The position numbers and the translations under genes are program-made. Shown here piece by piece: positions 1-9,047 of a stretch of DNA of 64,000 bases. The number at the start of each line of letters is the position of its first letter. Positions within the stretch are counted from its first letter, which is position 1. The notes below the pieces were generated by a model. The model saw nothing but the letters and a program-made list of their open reading frames with translations, did no database searches and had not been told where the DNA came from. Source of the DNA: Gammaproteobacteria bacterium (GTDB lineage Bacteria > Pseudomonadota > Gammaproteobacteria > Steroidobacterales > Steroidobacteraceae); contig JABCZO010000016.1 in assembly GCA_013289615.1 (NCBI GenBank), positions 23,922 through 87,921 on the forward strand, written 5' to 3'.

Positions 1-1110
1 GGGTCCGAGCAGCGCGAAGATCTCCCCGCGCCGCACTTCGAAGCTGATGCGATCGACCGCAGTAAAGGCACCGAATTTCTTCAGCAGCTGCTGCACCTGC
101 ACCACCGCATCATCGGGTCGGCCGGCAATCGGGCGGGTAACCAAGACCGCCTGCAACGGCTCACGATTGGCATGCGCTCGCAGCAGCATCATGAATCCGT
201 CTTCAAAGCGCGGTGCTACCGCCTCGACCGCCAGGCCGCGCAGCACATCGTCGATTGCCCCGGCTGCAGCAGCGCCTGTGCCGCGAACGAAACGCACCCG
301 TCCGCCATCGGGGACCGCGTCGATGATGTCCGCTTGATCCAGCAGCCGCGCTTGCAGCGCACGCGCTGACTGCTGCGCCGACGGCGTGGCGACGAAGCAG
401 CGCCCGCTAGCCAGGCCGGCGACCTCAGGCGGCGCGGACTGCGACAGTACCTTGCCCTGATGCAGCAGGATCACGCGACTGCAGCGCTCGGCTTCATCCA
501 GATAGGCGGTACTGAGCAGCACCGTCAGTCCCTGATCGGCCACCAGCCCGCGCACGATCTCCCACAGCTCGCGCCGCGAGAGTGGATCGACGCCGACGGT
601 CGGCTCATCGAGCAACAGCAACTCGGGCGATCGCACCAGCGTACAGGCGAGTCCCAGCTTTTGCTTCATGCCGCCCGACAATTGACCGGCCAGACGTGTC
701 CGGAACGGCCCGAGCGCGGTCATCTCCATCAGCGCCGGATAGCGTTTTGCACGCTCGGCCGCGCTCACCCCACGCAGGTCGGCGTAAAGCTCGAGGTTTT
801 CTGCGACCGTGAGGTCCTCGTACAGGCCGAAGCGCTGCGGCATGTAGCCGATGCGATCCTGGACCTGTTGCGGATCGGACCCGACATCGACACCGAGCAC
901 GGTAAGCGAGCCGTCGTCGGCGCGCAGCAGGCCTGCCGCCAGGCGCATCAGCGTGGTCTTGCCGGCGCCATCCGGACCCACCAGCGCCGTCAGCTCGCCA
1001 TGCCGCGCCTCGAGCGATATGCCGGCGAGCGCCTGCACCGCGGCTTCGTCTTTGCGCCTGAACTGCTTGCACAGCTGCTGCGCGATCAGGGCGGGCGCCG
1101 CGGCGTTCAT
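1..1110 (-). CDS. ybhF: ABC exporter ATPase, YbhF-type with two ATPase domains (cut by window edge)
   Basis: ATP-hydrolysing subunit of an inner-membrane exporter. The frame stays open to the left edge, so 370 codons are visible and the C-terminus is missing. The first nucleotide-binding domain is complete: Walker A GPDGAGKTT (about residues 45-53), signature LSGGM (144-148), Walker B LLLLDEP (164-170). A second ATPase domain starts near residue 335 and is cut just before its Walker A. Two fused ATPase domains behind an HlyD-type adaptor, next to a divergent TetR gene, match E. coli ybhG-ybhF-ybhS-ybhR with CecR, linked there to sensitivity to cefoperazone and chloramphenicol. The ATG overlaps the stop of the adaptor gene (ATGA), so translation is probably coupled. 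YbhS/YbhR-type permeases should lie beyond the edge. The substrate is unknown. Confidence 0.87.
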   Translation of the reverse strand, partial: MNAAAPALIAQQLCKQFRRKDEAAVQALAGISLEARHGELTALVGPDGAGKTTLMRLAAGLLRADDGSLTVLGVDVGSDPQQVQDRIGYMPQRFGLYEDLTVAENLELYADLRGVSAAERAKRYPALMEMTALGPFRTRLAGQLSGGMKQKLGLACTLVRSPELLLLDEPTVGVDPLSRRELWEIVRGLVADQGLTVLLSTAYLDEAERCSRVILLHQGKVLSQSAPPEVAGLASGRCFVATPSAQQSARALQARLLDQADIIDAVPDGGRVRFVRGTGAAAAGAIDDVLRGLAVEAVAPRFEDGFMMLLRAHANREPLQAVLVTRPIAGRPDDAVVQVQQLLKKFGAFTAVDRISFEVRRGEIFALLGP

Positions 1111-2120
1111 TTGGTACCGGTCCGCAGCGCCACATGCACGGTTGCCGGCATCCCAAGACGCAGCTCGTCGCCAGGATCCTTCACGAACACGCGAATCTCG
1201 TAGACCAGGCTCGAGCGCAGTTCCGCGGTCTCGACCGACTTGGGCGTGAATTCGGCGACCGGCGAGATGAAGCCCACCCAGCCGGGAAAGCGCCGGTCGT
1301 TAAAGGCATCGACGCTCACCGTGGCCTGCATGCCTTCGCGTACCGAGCCCAGATCCGGCTCACCGACATAGGCGCGCACCCATTTCGGGTCGGTGATCGC
1401 CAGCGTGAACGCGGACTTCTGCGGCGAGGCAATCTCGCCGGGCTCGACGATGCGCGAACGTACCACCGCATCGAGCGGCGCGAGCAGATCGGCGTCCTTG
1501 AATTGCTGCTGCAGCAGCGCGAGCTGCGCCTGGTCGGCTCGCAGCTGCGCCTCACCCTGCGCGACGTCCTCCCTGCGCGGACCGGCCAGCTGCAGTGCCA
1601 GCGCTTTCTGGTTTACCGCCAGCCTGGCATCGGCGTTGTCGAGCGCGGCTTTGGCCGCATCCATGTCCTGGCGGCTGACCGCCTTGCCGGCAGAGCTGTC
1701 GGACAGCGATTGCAGGCGCTCGAATTGCGAGCGCGCATTGGCGGCATCGGCAGCGGCGGCCTGGACGTTGGCGCGCGCCTGCGCAATCTCCTCCGGCCGA
1801 TTGCCGTGGTGCAGTCGCTCGACCACCTGCTGCTGTACGGCCACATCGGCTTCGGCCCGGGTCAGCTGCGGCGCCAAGCGCGCGGTGTCGAGCCGCGCCA
1901 GCGGCTGCCCCTGCCTCACCCGATCGCCTTCCTGCACCAGCACGGCGGCGATGCGCTCGCTGCCGTTGAATGGCAGCTCCACCTGGCGCAGATCCACATT
2001 GCCGTACAGGGCCAGCTCGGTACGCTGGTGCTGACGCCCCAGGGTCCACCACAGCGCCGCCCCAATCACAATCAGGATGACGACGACGAATAGGACAGTG
2101 AGTCGCGTTATCTTTGGCAT
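1107..2120 (-). CDS. ybhG: HlyD-family periplasmic adaptor, YbhG-like
   Basis: Membrane fusion protein of 337 residues that would link the YbhF-type ATPase/permease to the periplasm or an outer-membrane channel. An N-terminal membrane anchor (about residues 8-27) is followed by a biotinyl-lipoyl half (around 38-70), a long Ala/Gln-rich coiled-coil hairpin (about 85-215), the second lipoyl half and a beta-barrel region. Length and layout fit YbhG/HlyD adaptors. An AGGTG Shine-Dalgarno element lies just before the ATG. It is the first gene of the operon, and its TGA overlaps the ATG of the ATPase. The AT-rich palindromic region between it and the divergent TetR gene is the likely control site. 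Confidence 0.87.
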   Translation of the reverse strand: MPKITRLTVLFVVVILIVIGAALWWTLGRQHQRTELALYGNVDLRQVELPFNGSERIAAVLVQEGDRVRQGQPLARLDTARLAPQLTRAEADVAVQQQVVERLHHGNRPEEIAQARANVQAAAADAANARSQFERLQSLSDSSAGKAVSRQDMDAAKAALDNADARLAVNQKALALQLAGPRREDVAQGEAQLRADQAQLALLQQQFKDADLLAPLDAVVRSRIVEPGEIASPQKSAFTLAITDPKWVRAYVGEPDLGSVREGMQATVSVDAFNDRRFPGWVGFISPVAEFTPKSVETAELRSSLVYEIRVFVKDPGDELRLGMPATVHVALRTGTK

Positions 2121-2173
2121 GCGGGCACCTGCGTTCGGCGCAGTTAAGATCAGTCGGGTACTTCAGTCAAGTG

Positions 2174-2225
2174 AAATTCAAATTCAAATTTGAACTTAAT
2201 TCAAAAGCTGAATTCATTTGAATTT
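2174..2225. promoter_or_regulatory. AT-rich inverted repeats between ybhG and cecR, probable operator
   Basis: The gap between the divergent genes holds a sharply AT-rich tract in GC-rich surroundings. It contains a perfect 12-bp palindrome TTCAAATTTGAA (2183-2194). AAATTCAAAT at 2174-2183 recurs inverted as ATTTGAATTT at 2216-2225. TetR repressors bind such palindromes, usually over their own and the divergent promoter. That CecR-like protein binds here is inference from position. Confidence 0.5.
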
Positions 2226-2279
2226 GGGGTTCGAAAGTGCTTAAGTCCGCGTGCGCGGGGGAACCGCGGGCTACGGACC

Positions 2280-3065
2280 ATGAATCGGCAAACTATCGTG
2301 CGTCAACGCAAGGCGGCGGCAGGCACGGCGACGAAGCGCCGCCCGCGGCGCAGCGCGGCGCGCGGGCACGGCCAGCACACCGGCGCGCAGCTGATCGAAG
2401 TCGCCGGGCGTATATTCGCCGACCAGGGTTTTGACGGCGCCACCGGCCAGGACATCTGCCGGCGGGCCGGCGTCAACAGCGCCGCGATCGTCTACCACTT
2501 CGGCGGCATGGCGGGCCTGCACCGTGCCGTGCTCGAGGAGGCGCAACGGCGGCTGGTCAGGACCGAGACACTGGTCGCTGCGGTCAGAGCCGAGCGCGAT
2601 CCGCGGCGCCAGCTCGAGGCGTTCCTGGGCTTGATAGTCAGGGCTTTGACCAGCCCGGTGTCGCAGTCCTGGGCGGGCAGGCTGTTCAGCCGGGAATGGG
2701 TCACGCCGTCGACCGTCTATGGGCCGGCGCACGATCGAGCGCTCGCCGCCCGCTCCAGAACGCTCAAGTCGATCGTCGGTGCACTGACCGGACACCCGCC
2801 CAGCCACCCGCTGGTGGCACGCGGCTGCATCAGTGTGATGGCGCCGTGTGCGCTGCTGCTACTGGTCAATCGGCGCAAGCTGCGACGGCTGATGCCGCAG
2901 CTGCATATCGGCGCACCATCGGCGCCGGAGCTCACGCGCCACCTGGTCGATTTCGCACTGGCGGGGCTGGGCGCAATCTCCGGCCGTCGAATCGACCGGC
3001 AAGCCGTCCCTTTCAATAGGCCGAGGCGCCCGGCCGTACGTCGGCGTGCTGCCAGGCACGCTTGA
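2280..3065 (+). CDS. cecR: TetR-family repressor, CecR-like
   Basis: Predicted DNA-binding repressor of the adjacent exporter, 261 residues. After a basic N-terminal tail comes a TetR helix-turn-helix (FDGATGQDICRRAGVNSAAI, then VYHFGG). The C-terminal half, with a conserved-looking LFSREW segment, resembles the ligand domain of CecR/YbiH. The first ATG (2280) is chosen; an upstream TTG at 2190 would place the start inside the presumed operator and is less likely. No clear Shine-Dalgarno sequence is seen. The last 53 bp overlap the convergent TPR lipoprotein gene. The divergent placement next to ybhGF is the same partnership as in E. coli, although there the regulator is transcribed with the exporter genes. 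Confidence 0.72.
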   Translation: MNRQTIVRQRKAAAGTATKRRPRRSAARGHGQHTGAQLIEVAGRIFADQGFDGATGQDICRRAGVNSAAIVYHFGGMAGLHRAVLEEAQRRLVRTETLVAAVRAERDPRRQLEAFLGLIVRALTSPVSQSWAGRLFSREWVTPSTVYGPAHDRALAARSRTLKSIVGALTGHPPSHPLVARGCISVMAPCALLLLVNRRKLRRLMPQLHIGAPSAPELTRHLVDFALAGLGAISGRRIDRQAVPFNRPRRPAVRRRAARHA

Positions 3066-4746
3066 ACTGCTGTTCTACCATCGCCGCCTTGACGTTCTTG
3101 TGCTGCGCGGTCAGCGCCAGCTCCAATCCGTGCAACGACCAGCCGTTACCGGGATTGCGCTCGAGATCGGTCCGGTAGACCGTCTCGGCCGCGGCCGGCT
3201 GCGCGGCCTTCAGCAGTTGCGCACCCAGCAGATGGCGAGCGGGAAAGAACCAGTCGCTCGGTTCATCGTAGGCGAGCGCATCCTCGCTATCGGCAGCGCG
3301 TCGCAATAGCGCGATCGCGTCATCCGCCCGGTTCTCGGCGTCGGCGATGCGTGCCTGCACGATCAGCGCGGCAACGCGAAAAACGTCCGCGGCGCTGTTA
3401 AGTCCGGCGATCGCATCTGCCGGCAGAGTCTCGGTCAGCCGTTGCAGTTGTGCCAGGGTGGCGCGTGCCGCAGCGACCTGCCCGATGGCCGCCTGCGCGA
3501 CGCCTTTGCCGTACAGGTACCCGGCCGTGAGCGCCGGCAATCTTGGATCCGGCGCCGACTCGCTCAGCATCTGATCCCAGACGCCAAAGCGCACCAGGGC
3601 GGCATACTTTTCCGCGACCTGCCAGTCGAAGCCCGGCATCGCCAGCAGCATTGAATCCGGGATCGTGTTGCGCAGGCTCTCGACCGCCTGCAGAGTTTCC
3701 GCACGGCGGCCCTCCATCGCAGCGGAATAGGCCAGGAACTGATAGTTGTGAGCGGTGTACATCGCGTAGTAGTCGGGCGGCGTGGTCCGGGCGAAGTAGG
3801 CCCGATCGGCGGCGGCGCCCTGGCGGTTGGCTTCTGCCGCATCCTCATAGCGCCCCAGAAGCTGCATGATGTGAGCCGGCATGTGATCCATATGCCCCGC
3901 TGCCGGCATCATGCCTGCCAGCCGCTGCGCGCTCAGCAGCGCTTTTTCCGGATGCCCGGATGCCTCCATCGCGTGCACGTAGTAGTGGTTCGCGCCCGGA
4001 TGGTTCGGGTCGCGCGCTAGCACCGCCTCGAGTGTCCGGGTGATCTCAAGCGTACCGGGGGCAGGCTTGTGATCCGCGCTCCATAGCTTCCAGGCGTAGA
4101 TGTTCATCAGCGCTTCGGCGTAAAGCGTCTGCACGTCGAGGTCGTCGGGAAATCGTTTCGCGACTCCGGCCATCGCCTGCGCGTAGGCATTCAGCACCGG
4201 CGCCCTGTTGGACGCATCCAGGGCCGCGGCGCTCGGGTAGCGCATCTGCAGCGCATCGATCAGCGCCTGTTCGACCGGTGAGGCCGCGGCCGCGTTTTGC
4301 TTTGCGCTCTGCAGCGCATCCCAGGCAACCCGGGCGCGTGTTTCTGCCATGAACGGCAGGTTGTAGTTTGGGCCGACGGTCAGCGCGACACCCCAGTAGC
4401 ACGATGCACATTGCGGATCGAGCAGCGCGGCGCGGGCGAACGAGCGGGTCGATTCATCGTGATTGAATCCCCACAGGTATCGCATGCCCTGGTCGAAATA
4501 TTGCTGTGCCTCGCTCGAGTGGCTACTGATCGACCGATGGAAACTGCCCAGACCGTCGAACAGCATCGCACCTTGCGCCCATTCCTGCAGCGTCGCCGGC
4601 GCCTGCATCGGCGGCATCTGCCGCTCGGCGGCGGGCGCGGGCGCCCCAGGAATTGGTATGACCGGCGCGATCGGCGCAGCGGAATTGGAGCAGGCGGCCA
4701 GCGTGGCACCCGCCAGCAGCGACAGGATCGGATTTCGGTGAAGCAT
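3013..4746 (-). CDS. TPR-repeat lipoprotein of unknown function
   Basis: Predicted lipoprotein of 577 residues. The chosen ATG gives a signal peptide ending in a lipobox (TLAAC near residue 19), then a Pro/Ala-rich linker. The rest is helical and TPR-like, with repeats around 'YFDQGMRYLWGFNHDESTRS', 'LDPQCASCYWGVAL' and a His/Met-rich segment AAGHMDHMPAH. Such proteins turn up as hypothetical TPR proteins in many proteobacteria; I know of no assigned role. A longer frame opens 25 codons upstream but lacks a signal-like start. It diverges from the envelope cassette that starts 365 bp away and its 3' end overlaps cecR. His/Met-rich loops could mean metal binding, which is speculation. Confidence 0.75.
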   Translation of the reverse strand: MLHRNPILSLLAGATLAACSNSAAPIAPVIPIPGAPAPAAERQMPPMQAPATLQEWAQGAMLFDGLGSFHRSISSHSSEAQQYFDQGMRYLWGFNHDESTRSFARAALLDPQCASCYWGVALTVGPNYNLPFMAETRARVAWDALQSAKQNAAAASPVEQALIDALQMRYPSAAALDASNRAPVLNAYAQAMAGVAKRFPDDLDVQTLYAEALMNIYAWKLWSADHKPAPGTLEITRTLEAVLARDPNHPGANHYYVHAMEASGHPEKALLSAQRLAGMMPAAGHMDHMPAHIMQLLGRYEDAAEANRQGAAADRAYFARTTPPDYYAMYTAHNYQFLAYSAAMEGRRAETLQAVESLRNTIPDSMLLAMPGFDWQVAEKYAALVRFGVWDQMLSESAPDPRLPALTAGYLYGKGVAQAAIGQVAAARATLAQLQRLTETLPADAIAGLNSAADVFRVAALIVQARIADAENRADDAIALLRRAADSEDALAYDEPSDWFFPARHLLGAQLLKAAQPAAAETVYRTDLERNPGNGWSLHGLELALTAQHKNVKAAMVEQQFKRAWQHADVRPGASAY

Positions 4747-5111
4747 CGGTCTGCCTGCCCTCGGCCGGCACGTCACGGCCCGCGCTTCGGTCGTATTCCG
4801 AAAATAGAAATCATCGGGCACCGTGGAAAAGTATCGACCGTCTGGTGTCGGCCTGGCTCAACGCGCACGCGGCAGCAGCATGGCCGCGGCCAGCGCCAGG
4901 ACCAGTGATTTAACAGTACCGATCCGCATCGCCGTGAGCTGTGCCCGCCACCTGTTGTCGGGATTCTATCGCGATCGCGCCAAAGTTTTTGAAAGCCAGC
5001 GAATCCACGGGACTTGCGGTAGAGTAAAAGCTCGAGCGCGCAGGGATACTCGAAGCGCTGACGGACCGGGGATGATCTCAAACGCAGCACACGGCGTGGC
5101 CCTCGTGTTGC
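4747..5111. other. Divergent intergenic region, no gene assigned
   Basis: This 365-bp gap separates the TPR lipoprotein gene from the envelope cassette and must hold both promoters. A 23-codon minus-strand reading at about 4861-4929 looks like a signal peptide but stops at once, so I do not call it. No terminator or clear operator was found. Confidence 0.4.
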
Positions 5112-7046
5112 ATGGCAGCAGGCATGATCAAGATCTGCAACTACCACGCGGTCGGGCTGCAACGGCACCGCAGCGGCGCGCCGCATCGCATCGGGCTGCT
5201 CGGCTGTGCGCTGCTGATGATTGCGCCGATCATTGTGATGGCTCAATCGAGCGCGCTGCCGCTGCCGCTGCTGTATAAGAAATTCGAGCAGGCCAGGGAG
5301 GCCAATGACTTCCCGGCGGCTGAAGCCTATGGCCGCAGCGCGCTGTTGGCGACTGAAAGCGCCCCGGGCGCCAACCACCACGACGTCATCGATCTTTTGC
5401 TGCGCCTGGGTGAGGTGTCAGACAAGGCCGGTGACGATCAGCAGGCGGTGGATTTCTACCGGCGAGCGCAGAAGCTACAGGAGTCGGATCTGGGGGCCGA
5501 TCATCCAGACCTCATTCCGGTGCTGACCGCACTTGCGGATCTGCTTATAAAGGACAAGCGCTACGCGGATGCGGAAGTGCTGCTGCAGCACATACTGAAC
5601 ATCGAGCGCGCCGCCTTTGGGGAACGGCACGAGAACGTACTGGCAACGCTCAAACAGCTGCGCGACACCTATCGCGCCGCCGCCGACTCCGAGGCGGCCG
5701 CCCGCACCGACCGGCAGATCGAGCAGTTCGGCGCGACCTCCAGAGCCTTCGGTCCCGGTGCGCCGCCGCAGGGCGTCCCAGGCAAGGATCGCCGCTACAA
5801 GATGAAACAGGACTACGCCACGGTGCGTGTGTTTTATGGAACCGATCGTAAGACCACCGGATCGCTGAAGCCTGCTGAGTTCTACGGCGCGGAGCGCGGC
5901 GATCTTCAATACGGCTACCTGGATGTCACCATTCCGGCCGCGCACCAGGAGGCCGAACTGGAAACGCGCTCGCCCTGGGACATGTACACGCTGTTCATGG
6001 GCGAGGCCGGCCTGAGAGGCCGCTTTGTGCTGCTGGATGAGGTCACGCCGCTGGCAAAAGACAGCTTCATCGGCGCATTGCGCAAGCAGATCAAGGAAGC
6101 GCCTTCGAAAGACGTGTTCATATTCGTGCACGGCTACAATTCAACTTTTGAAGATGCCGCCCGACGCTGTGCGCAATTGGCCTATGACCTAGATTTCGAC
6201 GGCACCCCAATGATGTACAGCTGGGCATCCGCGGGTAGCGCCACTGCTTATACAAAGGATGAAGCCACGGTCCAGTCCAGCGGCATGAAAATGGCGCAGA
6301 TGCTGGACGACGTGGTCGCTCAATCGGGCGCCGAGCGCATACATCTGATAGCCCATAGCATGGGCAATCGCGCGCTCATAGAGGCGCTGCAGAGCTATCT
6401 GGCGAATCGCGAAGCGGGCAAGCGCCAGCACATATTCGGCCAGATCGTCTTCACGGCACCCGACGTCGATCGCGACTACTTTGTCGGAGCGATCAAATCG
6501 CTGTCCGGCGCCGCGGCGCGCGTCACGCTGTACGCTTCCGACACCGACCTGGCGCTTCAATCCTCGCAGGTCCTGCATGACGCGCCGCGCGCCGGACTGG
6601 CGGGGGTCAACATCATTTCACTGCCCGGCATCGATACCATCGACATGTCCGCGGTGCCGGCCGACAGCCTCGGGCACAATTATTTTGCCGCCAATGCCGG
6701 TGCCATCTACGACCTGTTCCGCCTGTTCTGGAGTGGCGATCCGCCGCCAATGCGCTGCGGCATGAACGGCCGCAATACCGGAGCCCTGCTGAGCGTCTGG
6801 CTGTTCAATGTCGACGTATGCAAGGGTGATGACCTGCTGGAAGCGGGCGTGATGTTGAAGCGATTCGGCGCCCAGGCGCGCGCGCAGGTGCAGGCCAATA
6901 TTCTGGCATTGACCGATCCGACGCAGAAGCAGCAATGGTTGCTGATCCTGAAGCGGCTGGACGGCTTGCTGGCTCCTGACGCTCAGGCAGCCCCGGCAGC
7001 TGCGGCAACGGCAGGAGCGGCGGCGACGGGAGCGGCAACGAAATGA
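5112..7046 (+). CDS. TPR + DUF900-type alpha/beta-hydrolase protein
   Basis: Predicted exported or membrane-anchored protein of 644 residues, first gene of a four-gene cassette. A hydrophobic segment at about residues 27-44 is a signal peptide or anchor. Residues about 50-205 form tetratricopeptide repeats (tandem YADAE and HPDLIPVLTAL-type helices). Residues about 235-520 match DUF900 alpha/beta hydrolases: VRVFYGTDR at the domain start, FIFVHGYN (about 337-343) and the nucleophile elbow AHSMGN with Ser416, later TAPDVDRD and SLGHNYF as likely acid and His. The tail is Ala-rich. The substrate is unknown; DUF900 proteins are assumed esterases or lipases. Its stop overlaps the next start (ATGA). 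Starting at the ATG 12 bp further in would be equally possible. Confidence 0.82.
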   Translation: MAAGMIKICNYHAVGLQRHRSGAPHRIGLLGCALLMIAPIIVMAQSSALPLPLLYKKFEQAREANDFPAAEAYGRSALLATESAPGANHHDVIDLLLRLGEVSDKAGDDQQAVDFYRRAQKLQESDLGADHPDLIPVLTALADLLIKDKRYADAEVLLQHILNIERAAFGERHENVLATLKQLRDTYRAAADSEAAARTDRQIEQFGATSRAFGPGAPPQGVPGKDRRYKMKQDYATVRVFYGTDRKTTGSLKPAEFYGAERGDLQYGYLDVTIPAAHQEAELETRSPWDMYTLFMGEAGLRGRFVLLDEVTPLAKDSFIGALRKQIKEAPSKDVFIFVHGYNSTFEDAARRCAQLAYDLDFDGTPMMYSWASAGSATAYTKDEATVQSSGMKMAQMLDDVVAQSGAERIHLIAHSMGNRALIEALQSYLANREAGKRQHIFGQIVFTAPDVDRDYFVGAIKSLSGAAARVTLYASDTDLALQSSQVLHDAPRAGLAGVNIISLPGIDTIDMSAVPADSLGHNYFAANAGAIYDLFRLFWSGDPPPMRCGMNGRNTGALLSVWLFNVDVCKGDDLLEAGVMLKRFGAQARAQVQANILALTDPTQKQQWLLILKRLDGLLAPDAQAAPAAAATAGAAATGAATK

Positions 7047-8497
7047 GTCCCGCATTGTCACGCCCGCTCGCTTGCCTGCTGGCGCTGAGCCTGTGCCAGA
7101 TCAATAGTGCGCAGGCGGCACCGGATGATCCGGAGATACGCGCCTTCGTCAACGACACCTGCATCGTGGCTGACGAACCCTACCTCCGGCCGCCGCCGGA
7201 TCCCAGCGACTCGGCCGATCAGAGCAGCGCGAAGTTCTTTCCGCTGATCGGCCTGGTGGTCGGCAAGCTTACTGAAATGCTGATCAATCACATGGTCAGT
7301 GGCTCGAGCGCGCACATCAGGGCGGACGCCGCCCGCAAGGACACGCGCTATGCGATGTCCCGGGAGATGAACCTGTATCGGGCCGAGTTCCAGCCCGAGC
7401 CGGTCGTGCGCCTGAACACCAGGATCGGATGCATGACCATCGTTGCCGCCAGGTTCATGCCGGCGAGCACCGACTGCACCGCGGCCTACGTGCCAAAGCA
7501 GCTGACACGCGAAACCATGAAGCTGCCGGAGAGCGCATGGAAGGCGTCGAGGAGCGACGACTCTGTCGAGAACCAGTTGCGACGCGCCAATGTGTGCGTA
7601 GACGGCAAGGCCCGCTCCGTGTACGAGGCGCGCTTCGAGTTCTCGCAGGATGGAACCGCCTACCGCCTCAGAAACGCGGGCTACCAGATCGAATCGCTGC
7701 TGACGACCCAGGACAAAGCGGCATCGCGCAGCGCGTTCTATACGCTGGAGATCTCCCAGCCCGGCAAGAGCGATCAACGCGAGACACTGTCGACGGCCGT
7801 GGTCAAACTTGGCACCGTGACCGCCGGCACGCGCTCTGCGGGTTCCGCGACCGACTCGCCGCCGTGGCTGAATGTACCGGCTCTGTCCACCGAGGCGCGA
7901 CGTGCCTATGACGAGAAGACCAGGGTTCACCAGCAGGTCATGGGCGAGGTCGACGCGCTCAAGCGTGCACTGACAAGAAACCAGCGCGTGCTGTCCGGAT
8001 TGGATCAGCGCATCGCCGAGGCGAACGCCGACCTCGCCGCGGGCCTGCGCGAGCAGCGCACCAAGGTTGCGGTCCAGATCCAGACGCAACAGGCCGAACT
8101 CGACGCCAGTAATGCCGAATACCAGGATCTGCCGCAGACGCCGCTGGAGTTCATGCCAGTGACGATCGTAGTTGCGGTGACGGAAACGCAATCTGAAAAG
8201 GCGGCCATGCTCGCGCTCGCCAGCGTAATCGACGCCGGCGGCGCGCAGATCGCGTCGGCCGGCGGCACCGCGAGCTCGGCTCTCTTTGCAAGGTCACTGG
8301 ATTTGACCGACAATCCCGCCAAGGCAAATCCGGCGGCTGAACTCGAGAGCGCGCGGGCACATTATTTCGATGCGCTGGTCGAGGCCAAGACCAACACGGC
8401 GGCTGCGCCGGGCGAGAACGCCGGCGGCAATCTCGCGCTGGCCAGGACCAGGTACAACGACGCCAGGCAAGCACTCGGACTGGAGCCCATAAAATGA
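7043..8497 (+). CDS. Unknown secreted coiled-coil protein, cassette gene 2
   Basis: I do not recognise a family. The 484-residue product starts with a signal peptide (hydrophobic core about residues 9-20, cleavage likely after AQA near 25). The N-terminal half has several Cys residues (DTCIV, IGCM, STDCT, ANVCV) that could form disulfides in the periplasm. Residues about 300-350 form a heptad-rich coiled coil (RVHQQVMGEVDALKR onward). A small hydrophobic stretch FFPLIGLVVG is near residue 65. The C-terminus is Ala-rich and helical. It overlaps both neighbours by ATGA junctions, so all are translated together; its role is probably structural or as an adaptor between the hydrolase and the OmpA-domain protein, which is inference. 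Confidence 0.75.
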   Translation: MSPALSRPLACLLALSLCQINSAQAAPDDPEIRAFVNDTCIVADEPYLRPPPDPSDSADQSSAKFFPLIGLVVGKLTEMLINHMVSGSSAHIRADAARKDTRYAMSREMNLYRAEFQPEPVVRLNTRIGCMTIVAARFMPASTDCTAAYVPKQLTRETMKLPESAWKASRSDDSVENQLRRANVCVDGKARSVYEARFEFSQDGTAYRLRNAGYQIESLLTTQDKAASRSAFYTLEISQPGKSDQRETLSTAVVKLGTVTAGTRSAGSATDSPPWLNVPALSTEARRAYDEKTRVHQQVMGEVDALKRALTRNQRVLSGLDQRIAEANADLAAGLREQRTKVAVQIQTQQAELDASNAEYQDLPQTPLEFMPVTIVVAVTETQSEKAAMLALASVIDAGGAQIASAGGTASSALFARSLDLTDNPAKANPAAELESARAHYFDALVEAKTNTAAAPGENAGGNLALARTRYNDARQALGLEPIK

Positions 8498-9042
8498 TCT
8501 CTACTACCAACCCGATCAATTCTCGTCGCGCCAGGATGCGCGCCCTGCAACGGCTTGTGGTCGCACTGGCGATCGGCTCGGTGCCGATACTCGCCGGCGG
8601 CGCCGACACAGTGATCTCAGATACGCAAATCGAGCAGGCGCTGCAGCCGCCTCCGAAGACCCGCGGCATACTGGTGCGGCCAAAGCCCGAGGCTCAGCAG
8701 ATGATCAATCTGAATATTCCCTTCGAATACAATTCCAGCGAACTGCAGTCCCAGGCCACCGCTCAGCTCAAGCAACTGCGGTCGGCACTGAATTCGCAAT
8801 CACTGAGCAAGGATCGATTCATGGTCGCCGGCCATACCGACGGCAAGGGCAGTGCGCAATACAACAAGCAGCTCTCGATGCGTCGTGCCGAGGCGGTCAG
8901 GCGCTACCTGGTGGACAACGGCGTCGCGGCGGCCCGACTGCAGGCGGTCGGCTACGGCTCCGAGCATCTGGCATCGCCCGACCATCCGGAGGATCCGGCC
9001 AATCGCCGAGTAGAAATCCGCAATCTGGGCGAGAAGCCCTAG
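8494..9042 (+). CDS. OmpA-like peptidoglycan-binding protein, cassette gene 3
   Basis: Protein of 182 residues with a signal peptide (hydrophobic region about 19-36) and a C-terminal OmpA/MotB domain (about 75-178). The domain shows the usual start INLNIPFEYNSSEL, the motif GHTDGKGS with the diaminopimelate-binding Asp, and NRRVEI with the binding Arg near the end. It has no beta-barrel, so it is a soluble periplasmic or membrane-tethered anchor to the cell wall. It overlaps the upstream gene by ATGA and lies 5 bp before the caspase-like gene, placing that cassette at the periplasmic cell wall. Confidence 0.87.
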   Translation: MISTTNPINSRRARMRALQRLVVALAIGSVPILAGGADTVISDTQIEQALQPPPKTRGILVRPKPEAQQMINLNIPFEYNSSELQSQATAQLKQLRSALNSQSLSKDRFMVAGHTDGKGSAQYNKQLSMRRAEAVRRYLVDNGVAAARLQAVGYGSEHLASPDHPEDPANRRVEIRNLGEKP

Positions 9043-9047
9043 CAGCC

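Noticed and set aside
4861..4929. 23-codon minus-strand signal-peptide-like frame
   Set aside because: It ends directly after the hydrophobic stretch and has no ribosome site; chance is likely.
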